Source: Hymenobacter elongatus
Lineage (GTDB): Bacteria; Bacteroidota; Bacteroidia; Cytophagales; Hymenobacteraceae
DNA length: 53,857 nucleotides
Assembly: GCF_004745955.1 (NCBI RefSeq)
Contig: NZ_SRLD01000038.1
Coordinates: 1 to 53,857, forward strand
Direction: 5' to 3'
Shown here: positions 32,498 through 40,626 of the stretch, in pieces
How positions within the stretch are numbered: position 1 is the first letter of the stretch
Layout of the letters: every line of letters begins with the position of its first letter
Notes under the pieces: generated by a model
Database searches by the model: none
Seen by the model: the letters and a program-made list of their open reading frames with translations, nothing else
Told to the model about the DNA's origin: nothing
Position numbers and translations under genes: made by a program

Positions 32498-33238
32498 ATG
32501 TCACAGCCCGCCGCCGAATGGTTTAGCACCTGGTTCGATTCGCCCTATTACCACCTACTCTACCGGGAGCGGAGCCACGCGGAGGCGCATGTGTTTATTG
32601 ACGAGCTGCTGGCACATCTGCACCCCAAACCGACTACGCGCCTGCTGGATCTGGCCTGCGGCAAAGGACGGCACGCCATTTATCTGAGCAAAAAAGGCTA
32701 CGATGTAACCGGGGTCGATTTGTCGCCGGAAAGCATTGCTTCTGCCCAGCAGTTTGCGCACGAGCACCTGCACTTTCATGTGCACGACATGCGCGACACG
32801 TTGCCCTACGGCCCGTTCGACTTCATTTTCAACCTATTTACCAGCTTTGGCTACTTCGCCAACGAAACCGAAAACGTAGTGGCGCTCCGCTCGGCGGCGG
32901 CGGCGCTGCGGCTGGGTGGAAAGATGGTCATCGACTTTATGAACACCGAGCGCACTGTGCGTGAATTGGTAGCGCGGGAGGAGAAGACGATAGGCGACAT
33001 TACCTTCCGGATACGGCGGCACCTCGACAACGATTTCATCGTGAAGGAAATCAGCTTCCTGGACCAGGAAGGACACGCGCGGCAGTACGAGGAGCGAGTC
33101 CGCGCCCTTAGCCAGGAGCGATTCGAAGAATACTTTCAGATGGCAGGGCTGCGGCTGGTCGAAGTGCTGGGCGACTACCACCTGGGCGCCTACGATGAAA
33201 AAACCAGCCCACGAATGATTTTTGTGCTGAAAAAATAA
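32498..33238 (+). CDS. Class I SAM-dependent methyltransferase
   Basis: A 246-residue cytosolic methyltransferase of the Rossmann type. Motif I is RLLDLACGKGRHAIYLSKKG, followed by VTGVDLSPESI (acidic motif II), FDFIFNLFTSFGYFAN and LRLGGKMVIDFMN. The C-terminal half (GDITFRIRRHLDNDFIVKEI, QERFEEYFQMAGLRLVEVLG) is a substrate domain of unknown specificity. ATG 32498 is preferred to 32456, since the added residues would not belong to the fold. Confidence 0.9.
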   Translation: MSQPAAEWFSTWFDSPYYHLLYRERSHAEAHVFIDELLAHLHPKPTTRLLDLACGKGRHAIYLSKKGYDVTGVDLSPESIASAQQFAHEHLHFHVHDMRDTLPYGPFDFIFNLFTSFGYFANETENVVALRSAAAALRLGGKMVIDFMNTERTVRELVAREEKTIGDITFRIRRHLDNDFIVKEISFLDQEGHARQYEERVRALSQERFEEYFQMAGLRLVEVLGDYHLGAYDEKTSPRMIFVLKK

Positions 33239-33311
33239 GTGTCGTGCCTCGGTCAGGCACCAATGGCCGCCTCGCCGGTCCTTTGCTAGTTCTGTTCTTT
33301 ATTCATTGCCC

Positions 33312-34049
33312 ATGTGGTTTGCCGTTCTGCTGTTGTTTCTTACCGTAATGGGCGCGGGTTGGCTCACCCGACTGGTGCCCACGGCGCGCACGGTCTGGAT
33401 GAAACCGCTGCTGGCTTTCAGTGGAGCCTACTTGTTCACGCTGACTATTATGCACCTGCTGCCGGAAGCCCTGGCAATGGAACCAGCGCAGAGCCATCGG
33501 ATCGGCTACTATGTGCTGGCAGGCTTTTTTGGGCAACTGGTGCTGGAGGTTTTTTCGCAGGGCGTGGAGCACGGGCATGTGCACTACGAAACCTCGCACG
33601 CGGGACGGGTGCCTTTTCTGCTGCTGTTTTCGTTGGTACTCCATTCCTTTCTGGAGGGCAGCATCCTGGTAAAGTCGCCGGAGGCGGCTGGGGTGGGCCA
33701 GAATTTTTATGCCATCATGACGGGCATTGCACTGCACCATATTCCGGCTGCTTTTGCCCTGATGGCGGCGTTGCTGCTGCGGTTGAGCAGCTTTAAGCGG
33801 GCTTTCCCCTACCTAGTGCTGTTCGCGTTGGCTGGTCCGGCGGGTATTATCGTCAGCAACTACGTGGTGCTGGAAGAGTTGCTGCGCGGTGGCCTGTATG
33901 CGGCACTGCTGGGACTGGTAGCTGGCAACTTCCTGCACGTTTCTACCACCATTCTGTTTGAGACCAGCCCCGAGCACCAGCTGAACCTCCCCAAGCTCGC
34001 GGCTACAGTAGCGGGCTGCGCACTAGCGCTGGCCGTCGATTTAGTGTAG
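33312..34049 (+). CDS. ZIP family metal transporter
   Basis: A 245-residue polytopic membrane protein of the ZIP family, which imports Zn2+ and related divalent metals into the cytosol. It has about eight hydrophobic helices, a short His-rich loop (EHGHVHYETSH), and the two metal-site helices: VLHSFLEGSIL (HxxxEG, TM4) and ALHHIPAAFAL (TM5). The substrate metal is not fixed by sequence. ATG 33312 is used instead of the TTG six bases upstream. Monocistronic. Confidence 0.9.
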   Translation: MWFAVLLLFLTVMGAGWLTRLVPTARTVWMKPLLAFSGAYLFTLTIMHLLPEALAMEPAQSHRIGYYVLAGFFGQLVLEVFSQGVEHGHVHYETSHAGRVPFLLLFSLVLHSFLEGSILVKSPEAAGVGQNFYAIMTGIALHHIPAAFALMAALLLRLSSFKRAFPYLVLFALAGPAGIIVSNYVVLEELLRGGLYAALLGLVAGNFLHVSTTILFETSPEHQLNLPKLAATVAGCALALAVDLV

Positions 34050-34097
34050 AATTCGCGTGGCATGCTGTGCTGGTGACGAGGCGACTTTCTGTACCGG

Positions 34098-35018
34098 TCA
34101 GGCGTCCTTGCGGAGTTCAGCTAGTTGCTGGATCAGCGCTTTTTCTTCGTCTGTCAGGTTCTGGGGGAGTGTCAGGGTAAGGCGCAGGTATAGGTCGCCG
34201 TGCTGGTCGGCCTGTTTATACACCGGAAAGCCTTTGCCCCGCAACCGTAGCCGGGTGCCGTTCTGCGTTTCGGGCTTTATCATGATTTTGACCGGCCCGG
34301 AAATCGTATCAACTACCTGCTCGCCACCTAGCAGCGCCTTATAGATGCTCACCGGCACCTCCATCGTCAGATCGGAGCCCGTACGGGTGTAGCGGGCATC
34401 GGGCTGCAGCCGAATGGTGATGAAGAGGGAGCCGCTGGGCCCGCCGTTGCGGCCGGGTGTACCCTGGTCGCGCAGCCGGATGGTTTGGCCATCTTCTACC
34501 CCAGGTTGAATGGTGAGGCGCAGCTTCTTGTCGTTTACCGTCAGCGTGCGGGGGCCGCCGTGGTAGGCATCGGCCAGAGTCAGCTCCAGTTCGGCCTGAT
34601 AATCCTGACCCGCCGCAGGGCGCGGGCTACCGCCGGCCCTACCGCTCGCATCACCAAAAATGGAGCTGAAAAAATCGGAGAAATCGGCCCCGCCAAATGG
34701 GTCGTTGGCCCCGCCCCCACCCTGCGTGTACTGCGACCAGTCGAAGCCCCCACCGCGGCCGCCCCGGCCACCGGCGCTGCCGGTTTGCTGGTAGCGTTGC
34801 CAGTCGGCACCCAGCTGGTCGTATTTTCGGCGCTTGGCCTCGTCGCTGAGCACTTCGTTGGCCTCATTCACTTCCTTGAACTTCCGCTCGGCGGTGGGGT
34901 CGTTGGGGTTCACGTCGGGGTGATGCTGCCGGGCCAGCTTGCGGTACGCCTTCTTGATCTGGTCGGTAGTGGCTGTTTTGTCCACACCCAGGGTCTTGTA
35001 ATAGTCTTTGTAATCCAT
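34098..35018 (-). CDS. DnaJ C-terminal family co-chaperone (CbpA-like)
   Basis: A 306-residue J-protein: J domain at residues 1-70 with helix III HPD motif (LARQHHPDVNPND), a Gly-rich linker (GGRGGRGGGFDWSQYTQGGG, DPFGGADFSDFFSSIFGD), and two C-terminal beta domains (YQAELELTLADAYHGGPRTL, VEDGQTIRLRDQGTPGRNGG, DLTMEVPVSIYKALLGGEQV). There is no zinc-finger (CxxCxGxG) region, so it is the type II CbpA form, not DnaJ itself. It would stimulate DnaK ATPase and hand over substrates in the cytosol. Monocistronic. Confidence 0.93.
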   Translation of the reverse strand: MDYKDYYKTLGVDKTATTDQIKKAYRKLARQHHPDVNPNDPTAERKFKEVNEANEVLSDEAKRRKYDQLGADWQRYQQTGSAGGRGGRGGGFDWSQYTQGGGGANDPFGGADFSDFFSSIFGDASGRAGGSPRPAAGQDYQAELELTLADAYHGGPRTLTVNDKKLRLTIQPGVEDGQTIRLRDQGTPGRNGGPSGSLFITIRLQPDARYTRTGSDLTMEVPVSIYKALLGGEQVVDTISGPVKIMIKPETQNGTRLRLRGKGFPVYKQADQHGDLYLRLTLTLPQNLTDEEKALIQQLAELRKDA

Positions 35019-35584
35019 TATTAGTTAGAAAGAAGCGAAGAAAATAACAGGTGTACAGCCGCTAACTGTGCTGCTCCTACTCTGTCTTCCATGCCGCCCG
35101 TTTTGGTGGGTAGGCGCTTCTATGCAGAAAGAAGCAGCGCCGGTATGTGGCTTCGCCAACTACTGGTGCGCCGACTGCCGTACGCTTGAACATTTATGCT
35201 GGTGGGCTTCGTCTTCGCTCGTAAGTTCGACTTTTTTCCCGTGCATAATTTGGCTGGCACTTTTCCTTAGCACCTTTCCTGGGCTCCTCACGCTGAATCA
35301 TCCAGTTAGATTATACCACTATCAGCTTTTCCCTCCGCCATAGTAGCATGATATTTATCCTATGCTTAAATTAAACGACTATATGCGCGCTTTTCGATTA
35401 TTACAAGGGTTATTGAATAGCAAACAAGCAAAAAAAGATACTACACTAGTGCAAATGTTTGCTTTTTCGATGCCTCATCAGCTGTTGAGCTACGGAAAAA
35501 TAAGCCTATTATTTGGTTTGGTTTTTGTATTTTACACGTCTTGCCCGATTTAATTTCTCCTCTCTCACCCAAAATAGTTGTCTT
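35019..35584. other. 566-base intergenic region, AT-rich on the right
   Basis: It separates the divergent DnaJ-like and DUF6799-like genes. The part from about 35340 to 35560 is clearly AT-richer than the flanks. Two small reading frames (35068-35343 and 35362-35553) show no family features and no codon bias like the neighbours, so I do not call them. The promoter for the DUF6799-like gene is presumably near 35510-35545 (TTTG runs and TATTTTAC). Confidence 0.5.
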
Positions 35585-36004
35585 ATGAAAATTCGCTTCT
35601 CTCTTCTGCTGACGCTTGGACTTGCGGTGGCTGGTTTCGCGGCGCAGGCCCAAACCAGAATGCCCGCTCGGAAGCCGACGGCCCCCAAGGAAAAGGTCGT
35701 CGTTCGGGAAGGTGTGACCATGAAAGACGGGGTCGTGATGCAAAGCGGCAAAGTGCTGGTAACCCAACAGGGGCTTACCGCACCGCTGGCCCAGCCTATG
35801 TCTCTTACCAACGGCACCAAAATTATGGCCGACGGCTCGGTGACGATGGCCGACGGCAGCAGTGTGATGCTCAAAGAAGGTGACATGCTTTCCTTGAGTG
35901 GCCGGCTAACGACGGCCGTGATGAAAGCTGAGCAGGACAGCCTGATAATGGCCGTAAAAAACGGCGGCGGCAAAAGCAAAATGAAAGTAAAGAACAAGAA
36001 ATAG
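35585..36004 (+). CDS. DUF6799-like secreted protein
   Basis: A 139-residue exported protein: a signal peptide (LLLTLGLAVAGFAAQAQ, cleaved near residue 22), a basic linker (RMPARKPTAPKEK), then a run of imperfect 8-10-residue motifs of the form D-G-x-x-M-x-x-G-K (VTMKDGVVMQSGKVLV, NGTKIMADGSVTMADGSSVM, LKEGDMLSLSGRL). This matches the DUF6799 type of repetitive Met/Asp/Gly proteins of Bacteroidota; function unknown, a metal-binding or beta-solenoid role is conceivable. The frame is open from 35513, but ATG 35585 starts the signal peptide. Confidence 0.8.
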   Translation: MKIRFSLLLTLGLAVAGFAAQAQTRMPARKPTAPKEKVVVREGVTMKDGVVMQSGKVLVTQQGLTAPLAQPMSLTNGTKIMADGSVTMADGSSVMLKEGDMLSLSGRLTTAVMKAEQDSLIMAVKNGGGKSKMKVKNKK

Positions 36005-36018
36005 CCGCGCGTACAACG

Positions 36019-36071
36019 GCTAAAGTCAACAAGCTCCGACACTTGCTGTGTCGGAGCTTGTTGACTTTAGC
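36019..36071. terminator. Convergent terminator, 24-bp perfect stem
   Basis: Arms 36019-36042 and 36048-36071 (GCTAAAGTCAACAAGCTCCG plus ACAC) are perfectly complementary with a 5-base loop. It lies between convergent genes, and the minus-strand gene's stop codon (36067-36069) falls inside the right arm. Confidence 0.85.
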
Positions 36072-36261
36072 GCTGGCTGTAATCCCGCAAAATCTCGTGG
36101 ACTTCAGCGTCGTCGCGGGCTTCTACTATTTCGGTGATGACGAACTGGATTTCGGCTTCGGTCCAGTTCTGGGCCTCGGCGGCTTTCACGAAGGCGCTAA
36201 GCGCAGTGAAGCGGTCGGCCTCGGCGGGGTAGGGCCAGGTTAGTTTTTTTCGAATTCGCAT
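36067..36261 (-). CDS. Small hypothetical protein
   Basis: A 64-residue protein starting MRIRKKLTWPYPAEADRFTA, with two predicted helices (LSAFVKAAEAQNWTEAEI and QFVITEIVEARDDAEVHEIL). It has no signal peptide or membrane segment. I do not recognise the family. It may be translated from the GH25-rlpA transcript just upstream (52 bases from the rlpA stop). Longer frames from 36372 run into the rlpA 3' region and are not supported. Confidence 0.55.
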   Translation of the reverse strand: MRIRKKLTWPYPAEADRFTALSAFVKAAEAQNWTEAEIQFVITEIVEARDDAEVHEILRDYSQR

Positions 36262-36313
36262 GCGGGTATTGCTATGTTCTACACTGAAAGCCTGCCGTTT
36301 AACACCTGACAGG

Positions 36314-36709
36314 TTACCGTTTAGCGGCGGCTCGAACCACTTTGAGCTGCACCGGGGCCACACCGGCTTCAACGATATCGATTTTGCGGGCGGCCTTACG
36401 CGAGAGGTCGATGATGCGGCCTTTGGCGTGAGGGCCCCGGTCGGTAACGGTGACCTTCACCGAGCGTTTGTTACGCGGGTTGGTCACCTTCACGACCGTG
36501 CCGAAGGGCAAAGTGTTGTGCGCCGCCGTGAGCTGATTGGGCCGGTAAGTAGTGCCGCTGGCGGTTTTACGGCCGTTAAACTTATCGGCATAATAAGAAG
36601 CCCCACCGCTTTGGGTGAAAGCGTCTTTGCTACCCCCGCAGCTGCCCAATGACACCCCACAAACCAGCAATAGGCAATAACCAGCGGAGCGCAACAGGGA
36701 AATGGGCAT
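36314..36709 (-). CDS. rlpA: RlpA-like septal ring lipoprotein
   Basis: A 131-residue lipoprotein: lipobox SLGSC (Cys 24), followed by a complete double-psi beta-barrel of RlpA: GGASYYADKFNGRKTASGTT, YRPNQLTAAHNTLPFGTVVK, VTNPRNKRSVKVTVTDRGPH, GRIIDLSRKAARKIDIVEAG. RlpA proteins act on denuded peptidoglycan glycans (lytic transglycosylase activity in Pseudomonas) at the septum. There is no SPOR domain, as in other short Bacteroidota RlpA. Only ten bases separate it from the upstream GH25 gene, so both cell-wall enzymes are probably made together. The in-frame start at 37054 lies within the GH25 gene and is rejected. Confidence 0.92.
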   Translation of the reverse strand: MPISLLRSAGYCLLLVCGVSLGSCGGSKDAFTQSGGASYYADKFNGRKTASGTTYRPNQLTAAHNTLPFGTVVKVTNPRNKRSVKVTVTDRGPHAKGRIIDLSRKAARKIDIVEAGVAPVQLKVVRAAAKR

Positions 36710-36719
36710 GAGCAACGAA

Positions 36720-37559
36720 TTAGTTGAGGCTGGACGGGGAGTTTTTCCCGGTTTCGGGAATGCGCAAGGCCAGTAGGCTCTCGAAGTTACCCTGAAAAAC
36801 GTTGAAGTCGACCGTGCCCCGAATACCGGGCACGTAGGCCTCGTCGCTGTGCTGCCAGATAATCCATTTGTCGCGGGGCAGCACGGGGCTGTCGACTTCA
36901 TAGTGGGCGAGCCACAGCGGGTAGTCGTCGAAGTGGCCGGCCAGGTAGCGCTTGTAGAAGCCGTAGTTGGAATACAGAATGGGTCGCACCCCGTAGTGGC
37001 GCTCCACCAGGCGCAGCCACGTCGTGATACCGCGCCGCATCTGGGCCACATCATGAAACTCGGGAGCCTCTACGTCGAGCACGGGCGGCAAATCGCCGGA
37101 GGAAAGCGGCACGGTGCGCACGAACAGGGTGGCCTGCACGGCGCCGTCGTAGTTGGGCTGAAAGTAGTGGTAAGCGCCCCGGTAGATGCCGGCCGCCCGG
37201 GCCTCTTTCCAGTTGCGCCGAAAGCGCTGGTCACGCAGCGTAATGCCTTCACTGGCCTTGATAAACGCAAACCGCACCCGGTGCTCGGCCACCGTTTTCC
37301 AGTTGATGGTGCCCTGGTACGAGGAAACATCGATGCCATGCACAGTGTAGCCATCCAGCAGCGGCGTCTTTTCCCGACCCGTCAGGCTGCCCAGCGTAAA
37401 GCTGGCATAGGTGCGGCGCACGTAGCGGTGAACGAGACGCTGATACCGCAGATATACCACCAAGCTCACCACTCCCAGCACCAGGACGGAGAGGCCCAGA
37501 TAGCGCCGCCAGGGGGAGGCAGCGCGGCGGCGGGAAGCAGTTCGTGGAGGTCGGTTCAT
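36720..37559 (-). CDS. Membrane-anchored GH25 muramidase
   Basis: A 279-residue peptidoglycan hydrolase of glycoside hydrolase family 25. A short basic N-terminus (NRPPRTASRRR) and one transmembrane helix (LGLSVLVLGVVSLVVYL) anchor it in the inner membrane. The catalytic domain starts at TVHGIDVSSYQGTINWKTVA and carries GAYHYFQPNYDGAVQATLFV, the D-x-E catalytic motif in LPPVLDVEAPEF, YSNYGFYKRYL and the WQHSD block. It cleaves MurNAc-beta-1,4-GlcNAc bonds. ATG 37559 fits the promoter box TACCTTTG 16 bases upstream; the frame continues to 37661 without need. It is first in an operon with rlpA. Confidence 0.92.
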   Translation of the reverse strand: MNRPPRTASRRRAASPWRRYLGLSVLVLGVVSLVVYLRYQRLVHRYVRRTYASFTLGSLTGREKTPLLDGYTVHGIDVSSYQGTINWKTVAEHRVRFAFIKASEGITLRDQRFRRNWKEARAAGIYRGAYHYFQPNYDGAVQATLFVRTVPLSSGDLPPVLDVEAPEFHDVAQMRRGITTWLRLVERHYGVRPILYSNYGFYKRYLAGHFDDYPLWLAHYEVDSPVLPRDKWIIWQHSDEAYVPGIRGTVDFNVFQGNFESLLALRIPETGKNSPSSLN

Positions 37560-37574
37560 GAGGGGGTACTCTGC

Positions 37575-37582
37575 CAAAGGTA
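37575..37582 (-). promoter_or_regulatory. -7 promoter box TACCTTTG of the GH25-rlpA operon
   Basis: Exact TAnnTTTG on the minus strand, 15 bases before the GH25 start codon; no strong -33 element is seen. Supports the start at 37559 rather than 37661. Confidence 0.5.
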
Positions 37583-37707
37583 ACGAACAACTCGGGCCGA
37601 GTGATGCCCGCGGGCTGGCAAAAGACTTAGCCGAGGCGGGCCAATAGCCCGCATAGCGCATATACAGCCACTTTTCGTCACCTTTGCACTTCCTTTTTGC
37701 TTTCCTT

Positions 37708-37983
37708 ATGCCGCAACCTGACCCTCTTGATGCCCGTGACGAATCCGGCTACCTCATTCGTGAGCTGCACGGCATCAAGCTAGCCCAGATTCTGGAATAC
37801 TTGGTAGCGCACTACGGCTGGCCCGGCCTAGACGAGCGAATTCGCGTCAACTGCTTTTCGGTTGACCCGAGCATTAAATCGAGCCTGGTTTTTCTGCGCC
37901 GCACGCCGTGGGCGCGGGCCAAAGTGGAGGAATTGTATGTGCGGGCCCGCACGGCAGAAGTGCTGGGCCGAAAGAAGCCGTAG
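37708..37983 (+). CDS. VF530/DUF2132 family protein
   Basis: A 91-residue cytosolic protein with the complete VF530 signature: ELHGIKLAQILEYLVAHYGW, LDERIRVNCFSVDPSIKSSL, FLRRTPWARAKVEELYVRAR. The family is small, helical and DNA-binding-like by fold, function unknown, and widespread in Proteobacteria and Bacteroidota. ATG 37708 is chosen over 37684 because it follows the gap typical for the family and removes a hydrophobic run. Confidence 0.88.
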   Translation: MPQPDPLDARDESGYLIRELHGIKLAQILEYLVAHYGWPGLDERIRVNCFSVDPSIKSSLVFLRRTPWARAKVEELYVRARTAEVLGRKKP

Positions 37984-38106
37984 CGGAGGGGCCACAGCCG
38001 GCAACGTGCCCGAAGAAGATGAGTGTGGCTGTCCGCTCTTGGTACAGTTCTTGGCTGGCTGTGCTCAACAGCCTGATTCTCATTCACTCCTTCTCATTTC
38101 TCTCTC

Positions 38107-38505
38107 ATGAAAAATTTCCTTCGTACTACCGCTGCTTCTGCTTTGTTTGTAGGCCTGCTGGCTTTTGGTTCTTCAGCCCAGGCCCAGGAAGTTAAAACCC
38201 AAGGCAAAGGCAAAGGCGCGCTGGTCTACAAATCGGCCTATAAAGAGTGCATTACGGGCGACCTGACCGGCTTGGCCCAGTGCGTGAACATGACCCAGGA
38301 AACGTACGTGGTAACGCCCTCCGGCAATGAAACTTCCGTCTGGAAAGGCACTGCGCCGGCTGCGTTGCGCCCTGCCAGCACCGTGGTGAAAGACGCGACC
38401 TGGCAGGAAAGCGGCAAAACCTACACCACCCACAGCACCACCACGCCCAGCGGCGAAGTGTCGCTGACGCTGCACTACAAGCAGAACGCCAAAGGCAATA
38501 AGTAG
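38107..38505 (+). CDS. Hypothetical secreted protein
   Basis: A 132-residue exported protein: signal peptide (SALFVGLLAFGSSAQAQ, cleaved near residue 27), then a polar domain with two Cys (YKECITGDLTGLAQCVNMTQ) that may form a disulfide, and Thr/Ser-rich strands (ETYVVTPSGNETSVWKGTAP, TYTTHSTTTPSGEVSLTLHY). I do not recognise a family. It is followed by a strong terminator. Confidence 0.7.
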   Translation: MKNFLRTTAASALFVGLLAFGSSAQAQEVKTQGKGKGALVYKSAYKECITGDLTGLAQCVNMTQETYVVTPSGNETSVWKGTAPAALRPASTVVKDATWQESGKTYTTHSTTTPSGEVSLTLHYKQNAKGNK

Positions 38506-38530
38506 CTCCGGCTTCCGCTAGTAGGTAACG

Positions 38531-38575
38531 AAACAAGTCGACCAGCGGAGCACTCCGCTGGTCGACTTGTTTTTT
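38531..38575 (+). terminator. Intrinsic terminator
   Basis: A perfect 19-bp stem (AAACAAGTCGACCAGCGGA, 38531-38549) with a 4-base loop and a T-run (38570-38575). It ends 15 bases before the next start codon at 38591. Confidence 0.9.
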
Positions 38576-38590
38576 GTAGCTTGGGGGCTG

Positions 38591-38914
38591 ATGGCTGAAA
38601 TCACCGAAAAGTCCGGGCTGCCGGCACGCCTCGTGGGGCTGACACTGTTTGTAGCATTTGAAACCGCCACGTATTACCTGCTGAAATACCTTACCTCGGG
38701 CCTGGGCATGACCGACCAGATGCAACCCGAGAATACCATCGTCAGCAACTGGGTGAAGACGGTAGTTTTTTTGCTGCTGCACTTATCCTTAGTCGTAGTA
38801 GCGGTGCTGGTGCTCAGCAACCGCCTGCCGCGCCGCTACCGGGGGCAAATAATGGGCTGGTTCTATCTGTCGCTAGTACTGGGCTTTGTGCTGCTGGTTC
38901 CGCTGTTTGGCTGA
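38591..38914 (+). CDS. Small membrane protein with three TM helices
   Basis: A 107-residue hydrophobic protein: helices at about residues 13-33 (LVGLTLFVAFETATYYLLKY), 60-82 (VKTVVFLLLHLSLVVVAVLV) and 90-106 (MGWFYLSLVLGFVLLVPLFG), with a polar loop containing NTIVSNW. No family recognised. ATG 38591 follows the terminator at 38531-38575; the ATG at 38567 lies inside that hairpin. It ends near the terminator of the convergent Hsp20 gene. Confidence 0.6.
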   Translation: MAEITEKSGLPARLVGLTLFVAFETATYYLLKYLTSGLGMTDQMQPENTIVSNWVKTVVFLLLHLSLVVVAVLVLSNRLPRRYRGQIMGWFYLSLVLGFVLLVPLFG

Positions 38915-38924
38915 GGCAGCGACA

Positions 38925-38952
38925 ATAAAAAAGCCACTGCGGAAGCAGTGGC
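38925..38952 (-). terminator. Terminator of the Hsp20 gene
   Basis: Minus-strand hairpin GCCACTGC-TTCC-GCAGTGGC (38933-38952) followed by TTTTTT (38932-38927). Confidence 0.85.
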
Positions 38953-39012
38953 CAAGTGGAACAAAGGTACCGGTCGGTCCCGGCAGTATAGAAAAAGCAG
39001 CGGAGCAGACTC

Positions 39013-39396
39013 CTAGCGCTGCCTGATTTCAATTTCGCGCTTCTGAGCAGCCGCATCCTTGTACGGAATGCGCACCTGCAGCTCGTGCCCCTTATGTACC
39101 GCGTCGATGCGGCTCAGGTCGAGAGTGGCCGGCAAATCCAGGGTGTGCGCAAACAGCGGGGCCGCCAGCGTATCCTCCGGCTGGTGGCGGTATTCGCAGT
39201 ACACCGTCAACTGGTCGTTGTTGAGCACCACGTGAAAGGTCTCGGGGCTGACGCTCGGAATAGCGACCCGAACCAACAAGCCCTGCTCACGCGTGTCGAC
39301 CCGCACCACTGCCTGAGCTGCGCCGCCACCCAACGTATTAACCAGGTCGAGCTGGGGGGCAATGCGGCGAATGAAGTCTCTGCTGATCAGATTCAT
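39013..39396 (-). CDS. Hsp20/alpha-crystallin family small heat-shock protein
   Basis: A 127-residue cytosolic chaperone. The alpha-crystallin domain runs from about residue 27 to the C-terminus: AAQAVVRVDTREQGLLVRVA, IPSVSPETFHVVLNNDQLTV, YCEYRHQPED, HTLDLPATLDLSRIDAVHKG, ELQVRIPYKDA. It keeps the strand 8/9 core but ends in QKREIEIRQR with an I-E-I that could serve as the C-terminal I-x-I/V dimer-contact motif. Such proteins hold unfolded clients for DnaK/ClpB. It is monocistronic with its own terminator; I could not identify a heat-shock promoter in the 297 bases upstream (39397-39693). Confidence 0.88.
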   Translation of the reverse strand: MNLISRDFIRRIAPQLDLVNTLGGGAAQAVVRVDTREQGLLVRVAIPSVSPETFHVVLNNDQLTVYCEYRHQPEDTLAAPLFAHTLDLPATLDLSRIDAVHKGHELQVRIPYKDAAAQKREIEIRQR

Positions 39397-39693
39397 AAGT
39401 TACTTTTGTTTCTTAGTTGCTAGCCTAAATACAAATGCTGTACCAAGCTTACTGGCTGGCTTTGTCTGCCTGCCTTCGGCCACAATGGCTGAATCACACC
39501 GTTCTATTGCAGTATACTTCAGCCATTATGACACCGTGCAATCATAGGCTTCTAGTAGTGGCTCGCAAGCCAACAAGAAGCCCAATGACTCCGGGGATCA
39601 GCTAGCATGGGAAGAGGCCTCTTTGTCCAGTGCATGTCCCCGAAATCAAGCGGCGCTTAATAGGATGCTATTCTTGCCGGCTTACCTTGTAAC

Positions 39694-40467
39694 ATGAAAA
39701 AGTTCGCGGCCTTCAACCTGCGTAAGCTCCCTAGCCATGCCCCGCAAGGCATGAATAAGGAGGATAGCAAGCGCAAAACCGAGCAGCTGCAGCAGGACTT
39801 AGTAGAGCTGCAAAACCGGCTGTATGCCGAGAACCGCCGGAGCGTCCTCATCATTTTGCAGGGCATGGATGCCAGCGGCAAAGACGGGCTGATTCGTACG
39901 GTATTCAGCGGCCTCAACCCCCAGGGCGTGCGGGTGCATTCCTTCAAGGAGCCAACTTCCGAAGAGCTGGCCCACGACTTTTTGTGGCGGATACACGCCC
40001 AGGCACCCCGGCACGGCATGATTCAGGTTTTCAACCGCTCCCAGTACGAGGATGTGCTCATTACCCGCGTCCAAAAGCTGATAACTACCGAAGAGGCCCG
40101 GCGGCGCTTCGTGGCTATTAATGCCTTTGAGAAGCTGCTACAGCAAAGCGGCACGACGGTGCTGAAATTTTACCTGCACGTGTCGGAAGATGAGCAGCGG
40201 CAGCGGCTGCAGGAGCGCCACAGCGACCCGACCAAGCAGTGGAAGTACGAAGCCGACGACGAAGGAAAGGTTAAAAAGTGGCCCCTCTACCGGCTCATGT
40301 ACGAGGACGTATTCCGCCACTGCAACCCCGGCAGCTGCCCCTGGCACCTGGTGCCCGCCGACCAAAACTGGTACAAGGCTTACGTGGTAGCCAAAATAGT
40401 GCGCGACACACTCAAAGAAATGGCCCCACGCTACCCGGCTACCAAAAAGGAGCGGCCGAAAGAGTAG
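39694..40467 (+). CDS. ppk2: Polyphosphate kinase 2 family protein
   Basis: A 257-residue cytosolic phosphotransferase that uses polyphosphate to phosphorylate nucleotides. The PPK2 fold is full-length: N-terminal helices (KRKTEQLQQDLVELQNRLYA), Walker A (LQGMDASGKDGLIRTVFSGL), lid (HDFLWRIHAQAPRHGMIQ), Walker B (VFNRSQYEDVLITRV), and the C-terminal YRLMYEDVFRHCNPGSCPWH and VPADQNWYKAYVVAKIVRDT. The FNRSQYEDVL form is typical of PPK2 members acting on nucleoside mono- and diphosphates. Monocistronic. Confidence 0.92.
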   Translation: MKKFAAFNLRKLPSHAPQGMNKEDSKRKTEQLQQDLVELQNRLYAENRRSVLIILQGMDASGKDGLIRTVFSGLNPQGVRVHSFKEPTSEELAHDFLWRIHAQAPRHGMIQVFNRSQYEDVLITRVQKLITTEEARRRFVAINAFEKLLQQSGTTVLKFYLHVSEDEQRQRLQERHSDPTKQWKYEADDEGKVKKWPLYRLMYEDVFRHCNPGSCPWHLVPADQNWYKAYVVAKIVRDTLKEMAPRYPATKKERPKE

Positions 40468-40626
40468 CCTAACGGCAGCGGCTATACCGCTTGTTCCATC
40501 ATGCTTCATCGGGCGGCCGCTTGCCGATGCATCGCGCGGGCAACGGTCAGTAGGCAAGCCTTTTCAGCGAAGCGAAAAAAACACTTCTGAACGGCCTGCT
40601 TGTGTTAATTTCCTCAACGGCCTTTG

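Noticed and set aside
35068..35553. Two small open frames between the DnaJ-like and DUF6799-like genes
   Set aside because: No family signature, atypical composition (Cys/Trp/Phe-rich), and no promoter of their own; more likely non-coding.
36314..37054. A 246-residue version of RlpA
   Set aside because: The first 115 residues are translated from the GH25 gene in another frame; the lipoprotein signal begins at 36709.
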